From Myxococcaceae bacterium (lineage in GTDB: Bacteria; Myxococcota; Myxococcia; Myxococcales; Myxococcaceae), in the NCBI GenBank assembly GCA_016793725.1, contig JAEUJP010000470.1, positions 1-50,571 on the forward strand: a stretch of DNA of 50,571 nt, read 5' to 3'. Made by a program: the position numbers and the translations under genes. This document shows, piece by piece, positions 42,818-50,571 of this stretch (position 1 is its first letter; every line of letters begins with the position of its first letter). Under the pieces are notes generated by a model, which ran no database searches, was not told where the DNA came from, and worked only from the letters and a program-made list of their open reading frames with translations.

Positions 42818-44250
42818 ACGAGGCGAAGGTGCGGCGCTTTTCAGACGTGTGGCGGCTGCTCGGGCCGAAGGTGTTGCCCTTCGCCGATGCCGCGAGCGTC
42901 GAGCTGCCGCTCTTGCGACTGTTGCGCCTGTCGCTGTTCCAGGTCTCGGTGGGCATGAGCCTGGTGCTGCTCAACGGCACGCTGAACCGCGTGATGATTG
43001 TCGAGCTCGGCGTGCCCACCTGGCTGGTCGCCCTGCTCGTCGCGCTGCCGGTCGTCTTCGCGCCGGTGCGCGCGCTCATCGGCTTCAGGTCTGACCGGCA
43101 CCGCTCGGTGCTCGGCTGGCGCCGCGTACCCTATATCTGGATGGGCACGCTCATTCAGTTCGGCGGCTTCGCGATTCTGCCCTTCGCCCTGCTGGTGCTC
43201 TCGGGCCGCGGCGCGCTCGACGTGCCCTACGCGGGTGAAGCCGCCACCGCGCTCGCGTTCTTGATGGTCGGCGCCGGCCTGCATACGGCCCAGACCGCGG
43301 GCGTCGCGCTCGCGACCGACCTCGCCCCGGCCGACACCCGGCCGCGTGTGGTCGCGCTGCTCTACGTGATGCTGCTGCTCGGCATGGTCGTCTCGAGCCT
43401 CACCTTCGGCGCGCTGTTGCGCGACTTCGACCCCATCAAGCTCATCAAGGTGGTTCAGGGCGCCGCGGTGGCGACCATGGCGCTCAACCTGCTCGCGCTG
43501 TGGAAGCAGGAGCCCCGGCGGCTGGGGGGCGTCGCGCCCGAAGAAGGGGCTCCAGACTTCCGCACCTCGTACCGCACGTTCATGCAGGGCGGCCCGGCGA
43601 GCCGGCTGCTCGTCGCCGTCGGCCTCGGCGCCGCGGGCTTCAACATGCAAGACATCTTGCTCGAGCCGTACGGCGGCGCGGTGCTGGGGCTACCGGTGTC
43701 GGCCACCACCACGCTCACTGCGCTCATGGCGGGGGCGACGCTCGTGGGGCTGTTCCTCGCGGCGCGCTGGCTTCAGCGTGGCTCTGACCCGCATGGGCTC
43801 GCGGCCCGCGGCGCGCTGGTCGGCATCGTCGGCTTCTCGGCAGTCATCTTCTCGGCGCCGCTCGAGTCGCTGGCGCTGTTTCTCGGCGGCACCGCGTGCA
43901 TCGGGTTCGGCGGAGGCTGGTTTTCGGTCGGCACCCTCACCGCCGCGATGTCGCTGTCGGACAGCGGCCAGAGCGGCCTCGCCATCGGCGCGTGGGGCGC
44001 GGTGCAGGCGACCGTCGCGGGTCTGGGCACCGTGCTCGCCGGCGCGCTGCGCGACGGCCTGGGCGCGCTGGCCGGCTCGGGCGCGCTGGGGCCGGGGCTG
44101 GTCGCGCCGTGGCTCGGCTACAGCTTCGTCTACCACCTCGAGATCGCGCTGCTGTTCGGCACCCTCGTCGCGCTCGGCCCGCTGGTACGGGCCGGGGGCA
44201 GCCTCACCTCTTCACCCCAACGGTTCGGCCTGGCCGAGCTCCCCAACTGA
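42814..44250 (+). CDS. lhaA: LH1 assembly protein LhaA (PucC family)
   Basis: LhaA is an MFS-like membrane protein needed for LH1 assembly. The 478-residue product has about 12 membrane segments and the signatures LNGTLNRVMIVELGVPTWLV, RALIGFRSDRHRSVLGWRRV and PYIWMGTLIQFGG. This gene order (bchM-lhaA-puhA) is standard in purple bacteria. The second PucC-family gene at 7098 is more diverged. It precedes puhA by 11 bases. Confidence 0.93.
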   Translation: MNEAKVRRFSDVWRLLGPKVLPFADAASVELPLLRLLRLSLFQVSVGMSLVLLNGTLNRVMIVELGVPTWLVALLVALPVVFAPVRALIGFRSDRHRSVLGWRRVPYIWMGTLIQFGGFAILPFALLVLSGRGALDVPYAGEAATALAFLMVGAGLHTAQTAGVALATDLAPADTRPRVVALLYVMLLLGMVVSSLTFGALLRDFDPIKLIKVVQGAAVATMALNLLALWKQEPRRLGGVAPEEGAPDFRTSYRTFMQGGPASRLLVAVGLGAAGFNMQDILLEPYGGAVLGLPVSATTTLTALMAGATLVGLFLAARWLQRGSDPHGLAARGALVGIVGFSAVIFSAPLESLALFLGGTACIGFGGGWFSVGTLTAAMSLSDSGQSGLAIGAWGAVQATVAGLGTVLAGALRDGLGALAGSGALGPGLVAPWLGYSFVYHLEIALLFGTLVALGPLVRAGGSLTSSPQRFGLAELPN

Positions 44251-44261
44251 AAGGCAGCCGC

Positions 44262-45023
44262 ATGAGTCCCACCTTCACCAGCTCCATCGACCTCGCGCAG
44301 GTGGCCCTGTACGGCTTCTGGGTCTTCTTCGCCGGCCTCATCTGGTGGCTGCGGCGTGAAGACCGGCGTGAAGGGTACCCGCTCGAGGGTGACAACCCGC
44401 GCAAGGTGCTGCCCGTCTCGTCGATGTTCATACCCGCGCCCAAGACCTTCGCGAAGCCCGAGGGCGGCGAGTCTTCCGCGCCGAGCTTCGCGCGCGACGA
44501 GCGTGAGGTGAACGCGACCCGGCTCGCCCTCGCGGGCGGCTCGCCGCTGCAGCCCAACGGCGACCCCCTGCTGTCGGGCGTAGGCCCCGCCTCGTGGGCT
44601 GCGCGGCACGACGAGCCCGAGCTGACGCGCGAGGGCCATGACCTCATTCAGCCGATGCGCAAGGCGACCACGTTCACCCTGCTGGCGGGCCCCGACCCGC
44701 GCGGCTGGCCGGTGCTCGGCGCCGACGGCAAGAGCGCCGGCACGGTGAAAGACCTCTGGGTCGACGCGGCCGATGTCACGGTGCGCTACCTCGAGCTGTC
44801 GCTCGAGAACGGCAGCACGCGCCTCGTGCCGGTGCCGTCGCTGAAGCTGCAGTCCGAACAGCGGCACGTCAGCGTCGACGCCCTGCTCTCGACGCAGTTC
44901 GAGCACGTGCCGGTGTTGAAGAGCCCCGACCGGGTGACGGTGCTCGAAGAAGAGAAGATTTCTGCCTTCTATGCCGGCGGCCGGCTGTACGCCGAGGCGC
45001 GGCGCCTGGGGCCCGTGGTATGA
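44262..45023 (+). CDS. puhA: Photosynthetic reaction centre H subunit
   Basis: PuhA caps the cytoplasmic face of the reaction centre and guides protons to QB. The 253-residue product has one membrane helix (about residues 13-31), then RREDRREGYPLEGDN and a cytoplasmic PRC-barrel domain. Family-like stretches include VGPASWAARHDEPELT and DRVTVLEEEKISAFYAGGRL near the C-terminus. It has a reasonable ribosome site (AAAGGCAG) and overlaps puhB as ATGA. Confidence 0.96.
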   Translation: MSPTFTSSIDLAQVALYGFWVFFAGLIWWLRREDRREGYPLEGDNPRKVLPVSSMFIPAPKTFAKPEGGESSAPSFARDEREVNATRLALAGGSPLQPNGDPLLSGVGPASWAARHDEPELTREGHDLIQPMRKATTFTLLAGPDPRGWPVLGADGKSAGTVKDLWVDAADVTVRYLELSLENGSTRLVPVPSLKLQSEQRHVSVDALLSTQFEHVPVLKSPDRVTVLEEEKISAFYAGGRLYAEARRLGPVV

Positions 45024-45679
45024 GCGGCCACCACGACTTCGAAGCGCAGCCCGGCCTGCCCGAGGCGCTGCCCGAAGGTGAGCGCCTGCTCTGGCAGGGC
45101 CGCCCCTCGTGGCGCCTGCTCGCCCGCCACCAGCTCAAGGCCCGCTGGCTCGCGGTGTACTTCGCCGTCTTCGCCGCCGCGAAGCTCATGGCCGGCTCGA
45201 CGTCGGGTGACGAGGTGGCCAGCCTGCCGGCGGCGCTCGGCCTGGTCGCCTTCTGCCTCGGCCTGTTGTGCACCTATGCGTTCTTCAGCGCGCGCGCGAC
45301 GCTGTACTCCATCACCACGCACCGCATCGTGCTGCGCATCGGCGTGGCGCTGCCGCTCACCGTGAACCTGCCGTTCAAGCGCCTCGCCTCGGCCGACGCA
45401 GCGGTGCGCAGCGAGGCCGACGGTGACATCGTGCTCAGCCTCGCCGAGCACCGCGGCCTCAAGTGGCTCTACCTGTGGCCCCACGTCGCGCTCGCGCCGC
45501 TGAGGCGCCCGCGCGCCATGCTGGTGGGGCTGACCGAGCCCGTGCGCGTCGCCGGCCTCTTGGGCGAGGCCGTTCGCGAGTGGGCCGCCCGCACTCAGGC
45601 GCCGCTCGAGCGGCGGGTGGCTCCCCACGTCGAGGCCGAGCCGCTGCACGCCCCCGCTTCGCTGGCCACGGGGAGCTGA
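45020..45679 (+). CDS. puhB: Reaction-centre assembly protein PuhB
   Basis: PuhB aids reaction-centre and LH1 assembly. The 219-residue product has the usual LPEGERLLWQGRPSW N-terminal motif, two or three membrane segments (about residues 42-100), and a PH-like stretch with YSITTHRIVLRIGVALPLTV and HRGLKWLYLWPHV. It overlaps puhA by 4 bases and precedes puhC by 3. Confidence 0.92.
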   Translation: MSGHHDFEAQPGLPEALPEGERLLWQGRPSWRLLARHQLKARWLAVYFAVFAAAKLMAGSTSGDEVASLPAALGLVAFCLGLLCTYAFFSARATLYSITTHRIVLRIGVALPLTVNLPFKRLASADAAVRSEADGDIVLSLAEHRGLKWLYLWPHVALAPLRRPRAMLVGLTEPVRVAGLLGEAVREWAARTQAPLERRVAPHVEAEPLHAPASLATGS

Positions 45680-45682
45680 CCC

Positions 45683-46132
45683 ATGAGCCAAGGTCACGAC
45701 GTTCACATTCCCAAGCCCGTGCTGCTCGGCGCCGCGGTGCTGATGGTCTCGAGCCTGGCGCTCGCCGGCACCGCCCGGGTATGGCGAGACACCGCGCCAC
45801 GCCCGGTGCCCCTCGAGCAGTACGAGGTCTCGTTCGAAGACCGCTCCGACGGCGCGGTGGTGATGTTCGACGCCAAGACGGGCCGCGAGGTGAAGGTGCT
45901 GGCGCCTGGCGGCAGCGGGTTCGTGCGCGGGGTGCTGCGCGGCATGTTCCGGCAGCGCAAGCTCGAGTCGCTCGGCCGCGAGGCGCGTTTTCTGCTCGCG
46001 CGCGAGGCCGACGGCCAGCTGAGCCTCGAAGACCCCCAGACCGGGCGGCGCGTGACGCTCGACGTCTTCGGGCCCACCAACACCGAGGCGTTCGCCGAGC
46101 TGCTCGCCGCCCTGCGGCAGGAGCGGAGCTGA
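45683..46132 (+). CDS. puhC: Photosynthetic complex assembly protein PuhC
   Basis: The 149-residue product has one N-terminal membrane helix (about residues 12-30) followed by a periplasmic domain with LEQYEVSFEDRSDGAVVMFD and GSGFVRGVLRGMFRQRK, which match PuhC proteins. PuhC supports LH1-reaction-centre assembly in purple bacteria. The following gene starts one base after the stop. Confidence 0.88.
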   Translation: MSQGHDVHIPKPVLLGAAVLMVSSLALAGTARVWRDTAPRPVPLEQYEVSFEDRSDGAVVMFDAKTGREVKVLAPGGSGFVRGVLRGMFRQRKLESLGREARFLLAREADGQLSLEDPQTGRRVTLDVFGPTNTEAFAELLAALRQERS

Positions 46133-46133
46133 C

Positions 46134-46406
46134 GTGGGTCGCTCGTTCGAGGTGGCGTGCACGGTGCGGGTCTCGCACCGCTTCGAAGACCTCTCGGCGC
46201 ACGTCGAGCTCGACGGCGGCCTGCCTCTCTACCCGGGAGACCAGGTGCGGGTGCACGGCACCGCGCTCCGGCCCCGGTATGGCGAGACCTTGAACGCGCG
46301 CAGGGTCGCGACCGTGACGCGCGCCAGCTGGCTCGAGCGAACCTGGGTTCGCTGGGTCGGCGACCTCGACTGTCTGACGCTGTTCGACTTCGGAGATGAA
46401 ACATGA
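46134..46406 (+). CDS. Small protein conserved between puhC and acsF
   Basis: A 90-residue soluble beta-rich protein with [28 protein letters not shown] and a C-terminal [12 protein letters not shown] stretch. From memory, a similar small unnamed gene sits between puhC and acsF in many purple-bacterial clusters, so this is probably its counterpart; I know of no assigned function. It starts with GTG one base after puhC and overlaps acsF as ATGA. Confidence 0.75.
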   Translation: MGRSFEVACTVRVSHRFEDLSAHVELDGGLPLYPGDQVRVHGTALRPRYGETLNARRVATVTRASWLERTWVRWVGDLDCLTLFDFGDET

Positions 46407-47443
46407 CGAACGCCACGACGCAGGCTGCTCAGCGCACCACCACCTTGAGCCCGCGGTTCTACACGACCGACTTCGACCAGATGAACGCCTCGAACGTCGA
46501 GGCGGTGCGCACCGAGTGGGATGCGCTGATGGTCGAGCTGGCTGCCGACCAGAACCTGCACCACTTCAAGCGCAGCGACGCGTGGCAGTTCGACCCCGCC
46601 TCGCTGACCGGCCCGCTGCGTGAAGAGTTCATCGACTTTCTGGTGAGCTCGCTCACGGCCGAGTTTTCGGGCTGCGTGCTCTACGCCGAAATTCGCAAGC
46701 GGGGCAAAAACCCCGACCTGTGCAACCTCTTCAAGTACATGAGCCGCGACGAGGCTCGGCACGCCGGCTTTATCAACGACGCGCTCAAGGAGTTCGGCGT
46801 CGAGGTCGACCTCGGCTTTCTCGTGAAGGCGAAGCGCTACACGTACTTCAGCCCCAAGTTCATTCTGATGGCGACGTACCTGTCAGAGAAGATTGGGTAC
46901 GCGCGGTACATCACCATCTACCGGCACCTCGAGCGGCACCCCGAGCTGACCTTCCACCCCATCTTCAAGTGGTTCAAAGAGTGGTGCAACGACGAGTTCC
47001 GCCACGGTGAGGCGCTCGCGCTGTTGATGCGCGCCGACCCCAGGCTGACCCGCGGAGTGAACCGCCTGTGGATTCGGTTCTTTCAGGTCGCGGTCTACGC
47101 CACCATGTTCGTACGCGACCACGCGAGGCCACAGATGCACCAGGCGATGGGCCTCGACCCCGAGCAGTACGGTATGGAGGTCTTCCGCAAGACCACCCAG
47201 ATTGCCCGCCAGGTCTTCCCGGTGCTGGTCGATGTCGAGCACCCCGCGTTCTTGAGAGGTCTGCGGCAGCTGCGTGAGCTCTCAGAGCGCATCGAGGCGG
47301 CGCGGCGTCAGGGCGGCGTGTTCGGCTTCTTCAAGCGCCTCGGTGCGCAGGCGCGCGTGGCGGCGACCTTCGCCAAGCTGCTCTTGCTGCCCGCGCAGGT
47401 GAACCCCCTTCCCGCACAGGCGCGACTGAGCCCGACGTGGTGA
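46403..47443 (+). CDS. acsF: Mg-protoporphyrin IX monomethyl ester oxidative cyclase
   Basis: AcsF is the O2-dependent diiron enzyme that forms ring E. The 346-residue product has the two EX2H-type iron motifs DEARHAGF (near residue 115) and DEFRHGEAL (near 196), with further carboxylates in [21 protein letters not shown]. It is the only cyclase seen; there is no radical-SAM bchE. Pigment synthesis in this organism would then require oxygen unless bchE lies elsewhere. Confidence 0.96.
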   Translation: MTNATTQAAQRTTTLSPRFYTTDFDQMNASNVEAVRTEWDALMVELAADQNLHHFKRSDAWQFDPASLTGPLREEFIDFLVSSLTAEFSGCVLYAEIRKRGKNPDLCNLFKYMSRDEARHAGFINDALKEFGVEVDLGFLVKAKRYTYFSPKFILMATYLSEKIGYARYITIYRHLERHPELTFHPIFKWFKEWCNDEFRHGEALALLMRADPRLTRGVNRLWIRFFQVAVYATMFVRDHARPQMHQAMGLDPEQYGMEVFRKTTQIARQVFPVLVDVEHPAFLRGLRQLRELSERIEAARRQGGVFGFFKRLGAQARVAATFAKLLLLPAQVNPLPAQARLSPTW

Positions 47444-48171
47444 ACGCGGCAGACCCGCTGGCGGGGGCCGTGTTCGTGCTCGGGGCCTGGTGGGCCTCGA
47501 CCGCAGCCGTGCTCGCGCTGGTCTTTCGCCGCACGGGGGTGGCGCTCGTCTCGGTGCTCGCGGTCGCCGGCGTCTTCGGGCTCTGGTCGAGCAGCCGCTC
47601 GGCCGGCACGGGAGCGGCGTACGTGGCGTTCGCCAGCGCCTTGTTGGTCTGGGCGTGGCACGAGCTGATGTTCTTGCTCGGGGTGATTGCGGGCCCGCGA
47701 CGGGTGGCGATGACCGCGGGGGTGAAGGGCTGGGCGCGCTTTCGCGAGGCGACCCTGGCCGTGCTGCACCACGAGCTGTCGCTCGCCGTGACGCTCGCCG
47801 CGGTGGTGGCGCTGACGTGGGGCCAACCCAACCAGGCGGGCACCGGCACCTTCGCGGTGCTCTGGGTGATGCGGCTCGCGGCCAAGCTCAACGTCTTCAC
47901 CGGGGTTCGCAACTTCAACGACGAGCTGGTGCCCGAGCACCTTCGGTACCTCTCGAGCTATTTCCGAAGGGCGAGGTGGAACCCGATGCTGCTCGCGACC
48001 ATCGCCGTCTCGGGGGTTGCGGGAGTCTGGTTGTGGCGCGATGCGCGCGGGGTGGGGCAGGTCATGGTGGCGACGCTGCTGGGGCTCGGGGTCCTCGAGC
48101 ACGTCTTTCTGGCTGTGCCGCTCCCGGATGCTGCGCTATGGCGCTGGGTCACCCGAACGGAGGCACCTTAA
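47440..48171 (+). CDS. puhE: Photosynthetic complex assembly protein PuhE
   Basis: PuhE is a polytopic membrane protein modulating photosystem assembly. The product (243 residues from GTG 47440) has about seven hydrophobic segments and family motifs [27 protein letters not shown], and [20 protein letters not shown] followed by [11 protein letters not shown]. The GTG at 47440 overlaps the acsF stop as GTGA; a GTG one codon earlier is also possible. The next gene follows after 12 bases. Confidence 0.92.
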   Translation: MNAADPLAGAVFVLGAWWASTAAVLALVFRRTGVALVSVLAVAGVFGLWSSSRSAGTGAAYVAFASALLVWAWHELMFLLGVIAGPRRVAMTAGVKGWARFREATLAVLHHELSLAVTLAAVVALTWGQPNQAGTGTFAVLWVMRLAAKLNVFTGVRNFNDELVPEHLRYLSSYFRRARWNPMLLATIAVSGVAGVWLWRDARGVGQVMVATLLGLGVLEHVFLAVPLPDAALWRWVTRTEAP

Positions 48172-48183
48172 GGTGAGGTGGCG

Positions 48184-48972
48184 ATGCCGCTGCGCGCGCT
48201 GAATGAGGTGGAGCTCGACGGCGTCGGGGCTGAGCCCGACGACGAGCTCAATGGAGCGATCGAGAGCGAAATTCTACCGAGGCTGGCGCTGTTGCACCGG
48301 CGAGCCGACGTGCAGTCGTGCGGCGACGACCGCAGGCCGCCGAGCGACGCTGAAGCGCGTGAGCTCGCAGAGCTCGCCGTCGATGACGACCACGCGGGCA
48401 TGCTGGCGTTCGTCGAGAGGCTCTGCCGCTCGGGGTCGTCGTTCGATGCGGTGGTGCTGGGGCTCATTCCGCGCGCGGCGCGCCTGCTGGGCGCGGACTG
48501 GAAAATCGACCGCAAGAGCTTCGTTCAGGTGAGCCAGGGGCTCGGCTCGTTGCAGGCACTCGTGGGTGCGTTCCGCCCGAACGTCGAAAGCGGCGGTGAC
48601 AAAGGGCTGGTCGTGCTGGTGCCCGCCTGGGGCGAACAGCACCTCCTCGCGCTGTATCTTTGCGCCAACACCCTGCGGCGCAGCGGGTGGGCTGCTCTGG
48701 TGGTTCCGGGGCTGGCGCCCGCCGAGCTCAACGAGCTGGTGGCGGCGCAGCCGGTCGCGGCGGTGGGCATCAGCGTGACCGACGCCCAGCGCGTCAGCAG
48801 GGTCGGCGAGATGATTGACGGCGTTCTGCAGCATTCGAAAAATCGTAACGTGCGGGTCATTCTGGGCGGCTCGGCGGCCGGGCTCGAGAGGCTCGCCGAC
48901 GGGTACCGAATCGTCGTGGCGGCCGACGCGTTCGAGTGCCTGCGTGTGCTCGAGACGCGCGCAGTCGGTTGA
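48184..48972 (+). CDS. ppaA: AerR/PpaA-type antirepressor with B12-binding domain
   Basis: AerR/PpaA proteins bind cobalamin and modulate PpsR/CrtJ in response to light and oxygen. The 262-residue product has the N-terminal helical region with GADWKIDRKSFVQVSQGLGS (about residue 103) and a B12-binding-like domain VVLVPAWGEQHLLALYLC, in which His153 of GEQH is at the position of the expected cobalt ligand. AVGISVTDAQR and VILGGSAAGLE complete the fold. ATG 48184 is preceded by AAGGTGAGG; a GTG two codons upstream is less likely. It directly precedes ppsR, the usual pairing. Confidence 0.88.
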   Translation: MPLRALNEVELDGVGAEPDDELNGAIESEILPRLALLHRRADVQSCGDDRRPPSDAEARELAELAVDDDHAGMLAFVERLCRSGSSFDAVVLGLIPRAARLLGADWKIDRKSFVQVSQGLGSLQALVGAFRPNVESGGDKGLVVLVPAWGEQHLLALYLCANTLRRSGWAALVVPGLAPAELNELVAAQPVAAVGISVTDAQRVSRVGEMIDGVLQHSKNRNVRVILGGSAAGLERLADGYRIVVAADAFECLRVLETRAVG

Positions 48973-48998
48973 AACGCAACCTCTAGAACGAGCGACCC

Positions 48999-50369
48999 GT
49001 GAGCGATTGTTACCCCAACAGCCCTGGAGCCGACCTGGTCGTGGCGCTGTCGTCGGCCGCCACCGATGTGTCGCTCATCGTCGACCGGGCGGGCACCGTG
49101 AAGAAGGTCACGCTCGGCGATGGGTTCGAGGGTGGCGTGGGTTGGCGGAAGCTGGTGGGCATGCGGTGGGCCGACACCCTTGCGACCGACAGCCAGGAAA
49201 AGGCGGTCGCGCTGCTCAAAGAGGTGGTGAAAGAAGGCCGCTCGTCGCGGCCGCGCGAGTGCAATCAGAAGGTCGAAGGCATCGGCTCGGTGCCGCTTCG
49301 GTACAGTGCCATCAAAATCGACCGCTGCGACAACGTGGCGGTGCTGGGCCGCGACCTGCGCGAAGTGTCACGGCTGCAGCAGCGCATGCTCACGGCACAG
49401 CAGGCGATGGATCGCGAGTACAACCGGCTCCGCCAGGCCGATACCCAGTATCGCGTCTTCTTTCAGGTCGCCTCCGACGCGGTCGTGGTCTGCGACGCGA
49501 GCACGCTTCGCATTCTCGAGGTGAACCCCGCTGCGGCAGAGCTCTGTGACGAGACGGCCGAGGCGATGAGAGGGCAGAGCTTCACGGAGCTGCTCGAGCC
49601 GAAGGGCCGCGGCGCGGTTCAAGCGTTCGTCGCCGCGGTCGAGGCGGGGGGCCGCCCCGACGACGTCAAGCTGACCTTGAAGGGCAAGGTTCAGGTGCAG
49701 GCGTCGGCGCTCCTCTTCCGCCAGCTCGGCTCGGCGCTCATCTTGTTCCGCTTTCGACGGCCGCACGCCGAGCAGTCGGGCCCGCGCTCGTCGCGCCTGT
49801 TGACCGTGCTCGAGGCGCTGCCCGACGGCGTCGTGGTGACGGGTGAAGATCGCCGCATTCTCAACGCGAACCCGGCGTTCTGCGAGCTGGTGAACTGTGC
49901 GAACGAGAAGCAGCTGCTCGGTCACCCGCTCGACCGCTACATCGGGCGCGAAGGGGTCGACCTCAAAATCATGCTGTCGAGCCTCCGCGAGAGCGGTTCG
50001 GTGCGGAACTTCGCGACGGTGGTGCACGGGGCGTACGGCCCACCCCAAGAGGCGATGGTGTCGGCGGTCTCGGCGCTCGACGCCGCGGTGCCATGCCTGG
50101 GCTTCAGCGTGCGGCCTGCGTCGGCCCGGGTGGGCGAGCCGATGGTGCCCATCACCCGTTCTGCCGAGCAGCTCCGGCAGCTCGTCGGCAGCGTGTCGCT
50201 GCGGCAGATTGTGCGCGAGTCATCGGACCTCATCGAAAAGCTGTGCATCGAGGCGGCGCTCGACGTCAGCCACAACAATCGCGCGTCGGCTGCGCAGCTG
50301 CTCGGCCTGAGCCGGCAGTCTCTGTATTCGAAGCTGCGCCGTTACGGTTTCGAAGAGCTCGATCACTGA
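48999..50369 (+). CDS. ppsR: Photosynthesis repressor PpsR/CrtJ
   Basis: PpsR/CrtJ is the aerobic repressor of bch, crt and puc genes that binds TGT-N12-ACA dyads. The 456-residue product has an N-terminal PAS-like region (about 25-125), a helical Q-linker (about 126-150), PAS1 (VFFQVASDAVVVCDA onward, about 155-260), PAS2 (LLTVLEALPDGVVVTGEDRR, about 265-380), and a Fis-type helix-turn-helix ending RASAAQLLGLSRQSLYSKLR. Cys416 in EKLCIEAAL matches the redox Cys next to the helix-turn-helix in known members. The GTG start is 26 bases after aerR. Its own gene has no obvious box upstream. Confidence 0.93.
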   Translation: MSDCYPNSPGADLVVALSSAATDVSLIVDRAGTVKKVTLGDGFEGGVGWRKLVGMRWADTLATDSQEKAVALLKEVVKEGRSSRPRECNQKVEGIGSVPLRYSAIKIDRCDNVAVLGRDLREVSRLQQRMLTAQQAMDREYNRLRQADTQYRVFFQVASDAVVVCDASTLRILEVNPAAAELCDETAEAMRGQSFTELLEPKGRGAVQAFVAAVEAGGRPDDVKLTLKGKVQVQASALLFRQLGSALILFRFRRPHAEQSGPRSSRLLTVLEALPDGVVVTGEDRRILNANPAFCELVNCANEKQLLGHPLDRYIGREGVDLKIMLSSLRESGSVRNFATVVHGAYGPPQEAMVSAVSALDAAVPCLGFSVRPASARVGEPMVPITRSAEQLRQLVGSVSLRQIVRESSDLIEKLCIEAALDVSHNNRASAAQLLGLSRQSLYSKLRRYGFEELDH

Positions 50370-50571
50370 GGGCTGGTCGCGCGCTTCGACAGCCGCGGGC
50401 GCCAGACGGCGATGATGATGTTCGCCGTGCAGAGGGCCAGAATCGTCCACAGACCGCCCCACTCGTGCCGCAGCAGCGGCGCGAAGCCCGAGGGGTCGCC
50501 CTGCCCGGCTGCGACCTTCGCGGCGAGCGCCGCCGCATCGCGAGACGTGCCGACGATGGCCCCCAGCGTGC
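50363..50571 (-). CDS. C-terminal part of a membrane protein, cut by the window edge
   Basis: The minus-strand frame is open from the right edge to TGA at 50365-50363. It encodes about 68 residues: a polar Ala-rich stretch, then LWTILALCTANIIIAVWRP, a membrane helix, and a basic tail. The stop overlaps the end of ppsR convergently by 7 bases. I do not recognise it; the N-terminal part lies beyond the window. Confidence 0.55.
   Translation of the reverse strand, partial: TLGAIVGTSRDAAALAAKVAAGQGDPSGFAPLLRHEWGGLWTILALCTANIIIAVWRPRLSKRATSPQ

Overview
The window is a nearly gap-free anoxygenic photosynthesis gene cluster (about 7.0-50.4 kb) for a type-2 reaction centre with bacteriochlorophyll a, in a very GC-rich genome. 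The non-photosynthetic flanks look like Myxococcota rather than a classical purple bacterium. They include a lipoprotein with a Gly/Ala/Thr-rich linker and thrombospondin type-3 calcium repeats (136-1881), a secreted protein with a small Cys-rich motif and proline linker (2012-2602), and a decayed MYXO-CTERM-like anchor (24726-24818). The gene order inside the cluster follows the proteobacterial pattern (crtEF-bchCXYZ-puf and bchFNBHLM-lhaA-puhABC-acsF-puhE), so horizontal acquisition or an old shared ancestry are both possible. I infer the host phylum; the sequence does not prove it.

Layout. (1) 0-5.4 kb: surface/secreted proteins, a DUF4105-type protein and a thioredoxin-fold-like protein. 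(2) 5.4-7.05 kb, minus strand: two overlapping alpha/beta-hydrolase genes, divergent from the cluster. (3) 7.1-24.4 kb, plus strand: PucC-like transporter, unknown membrane protein, bchI, bchD, crtE, crtF, then bchC-X-Y-Z, pufB-A, an RNA hairpin, pufL-M-C, a HiPIP electron carrier and a second unknown membrane protein. (4) 24.4-27.1 kb: gene remnants, then a tandem-duplicated F420/NADP-oxidoreductase-like protein and its LysR regulator on the minus strand. (5) 34.1-27.2 kb, minus strand: bchG, bchP, a small membrane protein, aceK, bciA, a gapN-like dehydrogenase and a 53-residue membrane protein, mostly overlapping like one operon. (6) 34.3-50.4 kb, plus strand: bchF-N-B-H-L-M, lhaA, puhA-B-C, a small conserved gene, acsF, puhE, aerR/ppaA and ppsR/crtJ, with no internal gap above about 30 bases. 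A convergent gene is cut by the right edge.

How it works together. BchID+BchH insert Mg, BchM methylates, O2-dependent AcsF closes ring E, BchLNB and BciA reduce, BchF, BchXYZ and BchC finish the bacteriochlorin, and BchG and BchP attach and saturate the tail. PufLM+PuhA form the reaction centre, PufBA the LH1 ring, and PufC plus HiPIP re-reduce the special pair. Only crtE and crtF of the carotenoid pathway are here; crtB, crtI, crtC, crtD, bchE, puc, pufQ and pufX are not seen. With AcsF as the only cyclase, pigment synthesis needs oxygen.

Regulation. The cluster encodes its own PpsR/CrtJ repressor and AerR/PpaA antirepressor. The three intergenic promoter regions (7.03, 14.4 and 34.2 kb) carry dyads of the form (T/C)GTCAA-N6-TTGACA, matching the TGT-N12-ACA recognition rule. 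At two promoters they are spaced as tandem boxes 8 bp apart. The most unusual features are the placement of aceK and a gapN-like gene inside the bchG-bchP-bciA operon, a possible hydrolase pseudoenzyme behind a PpsR-type operator, and two unrecognised membrane proteins in the photosynthesis operons.
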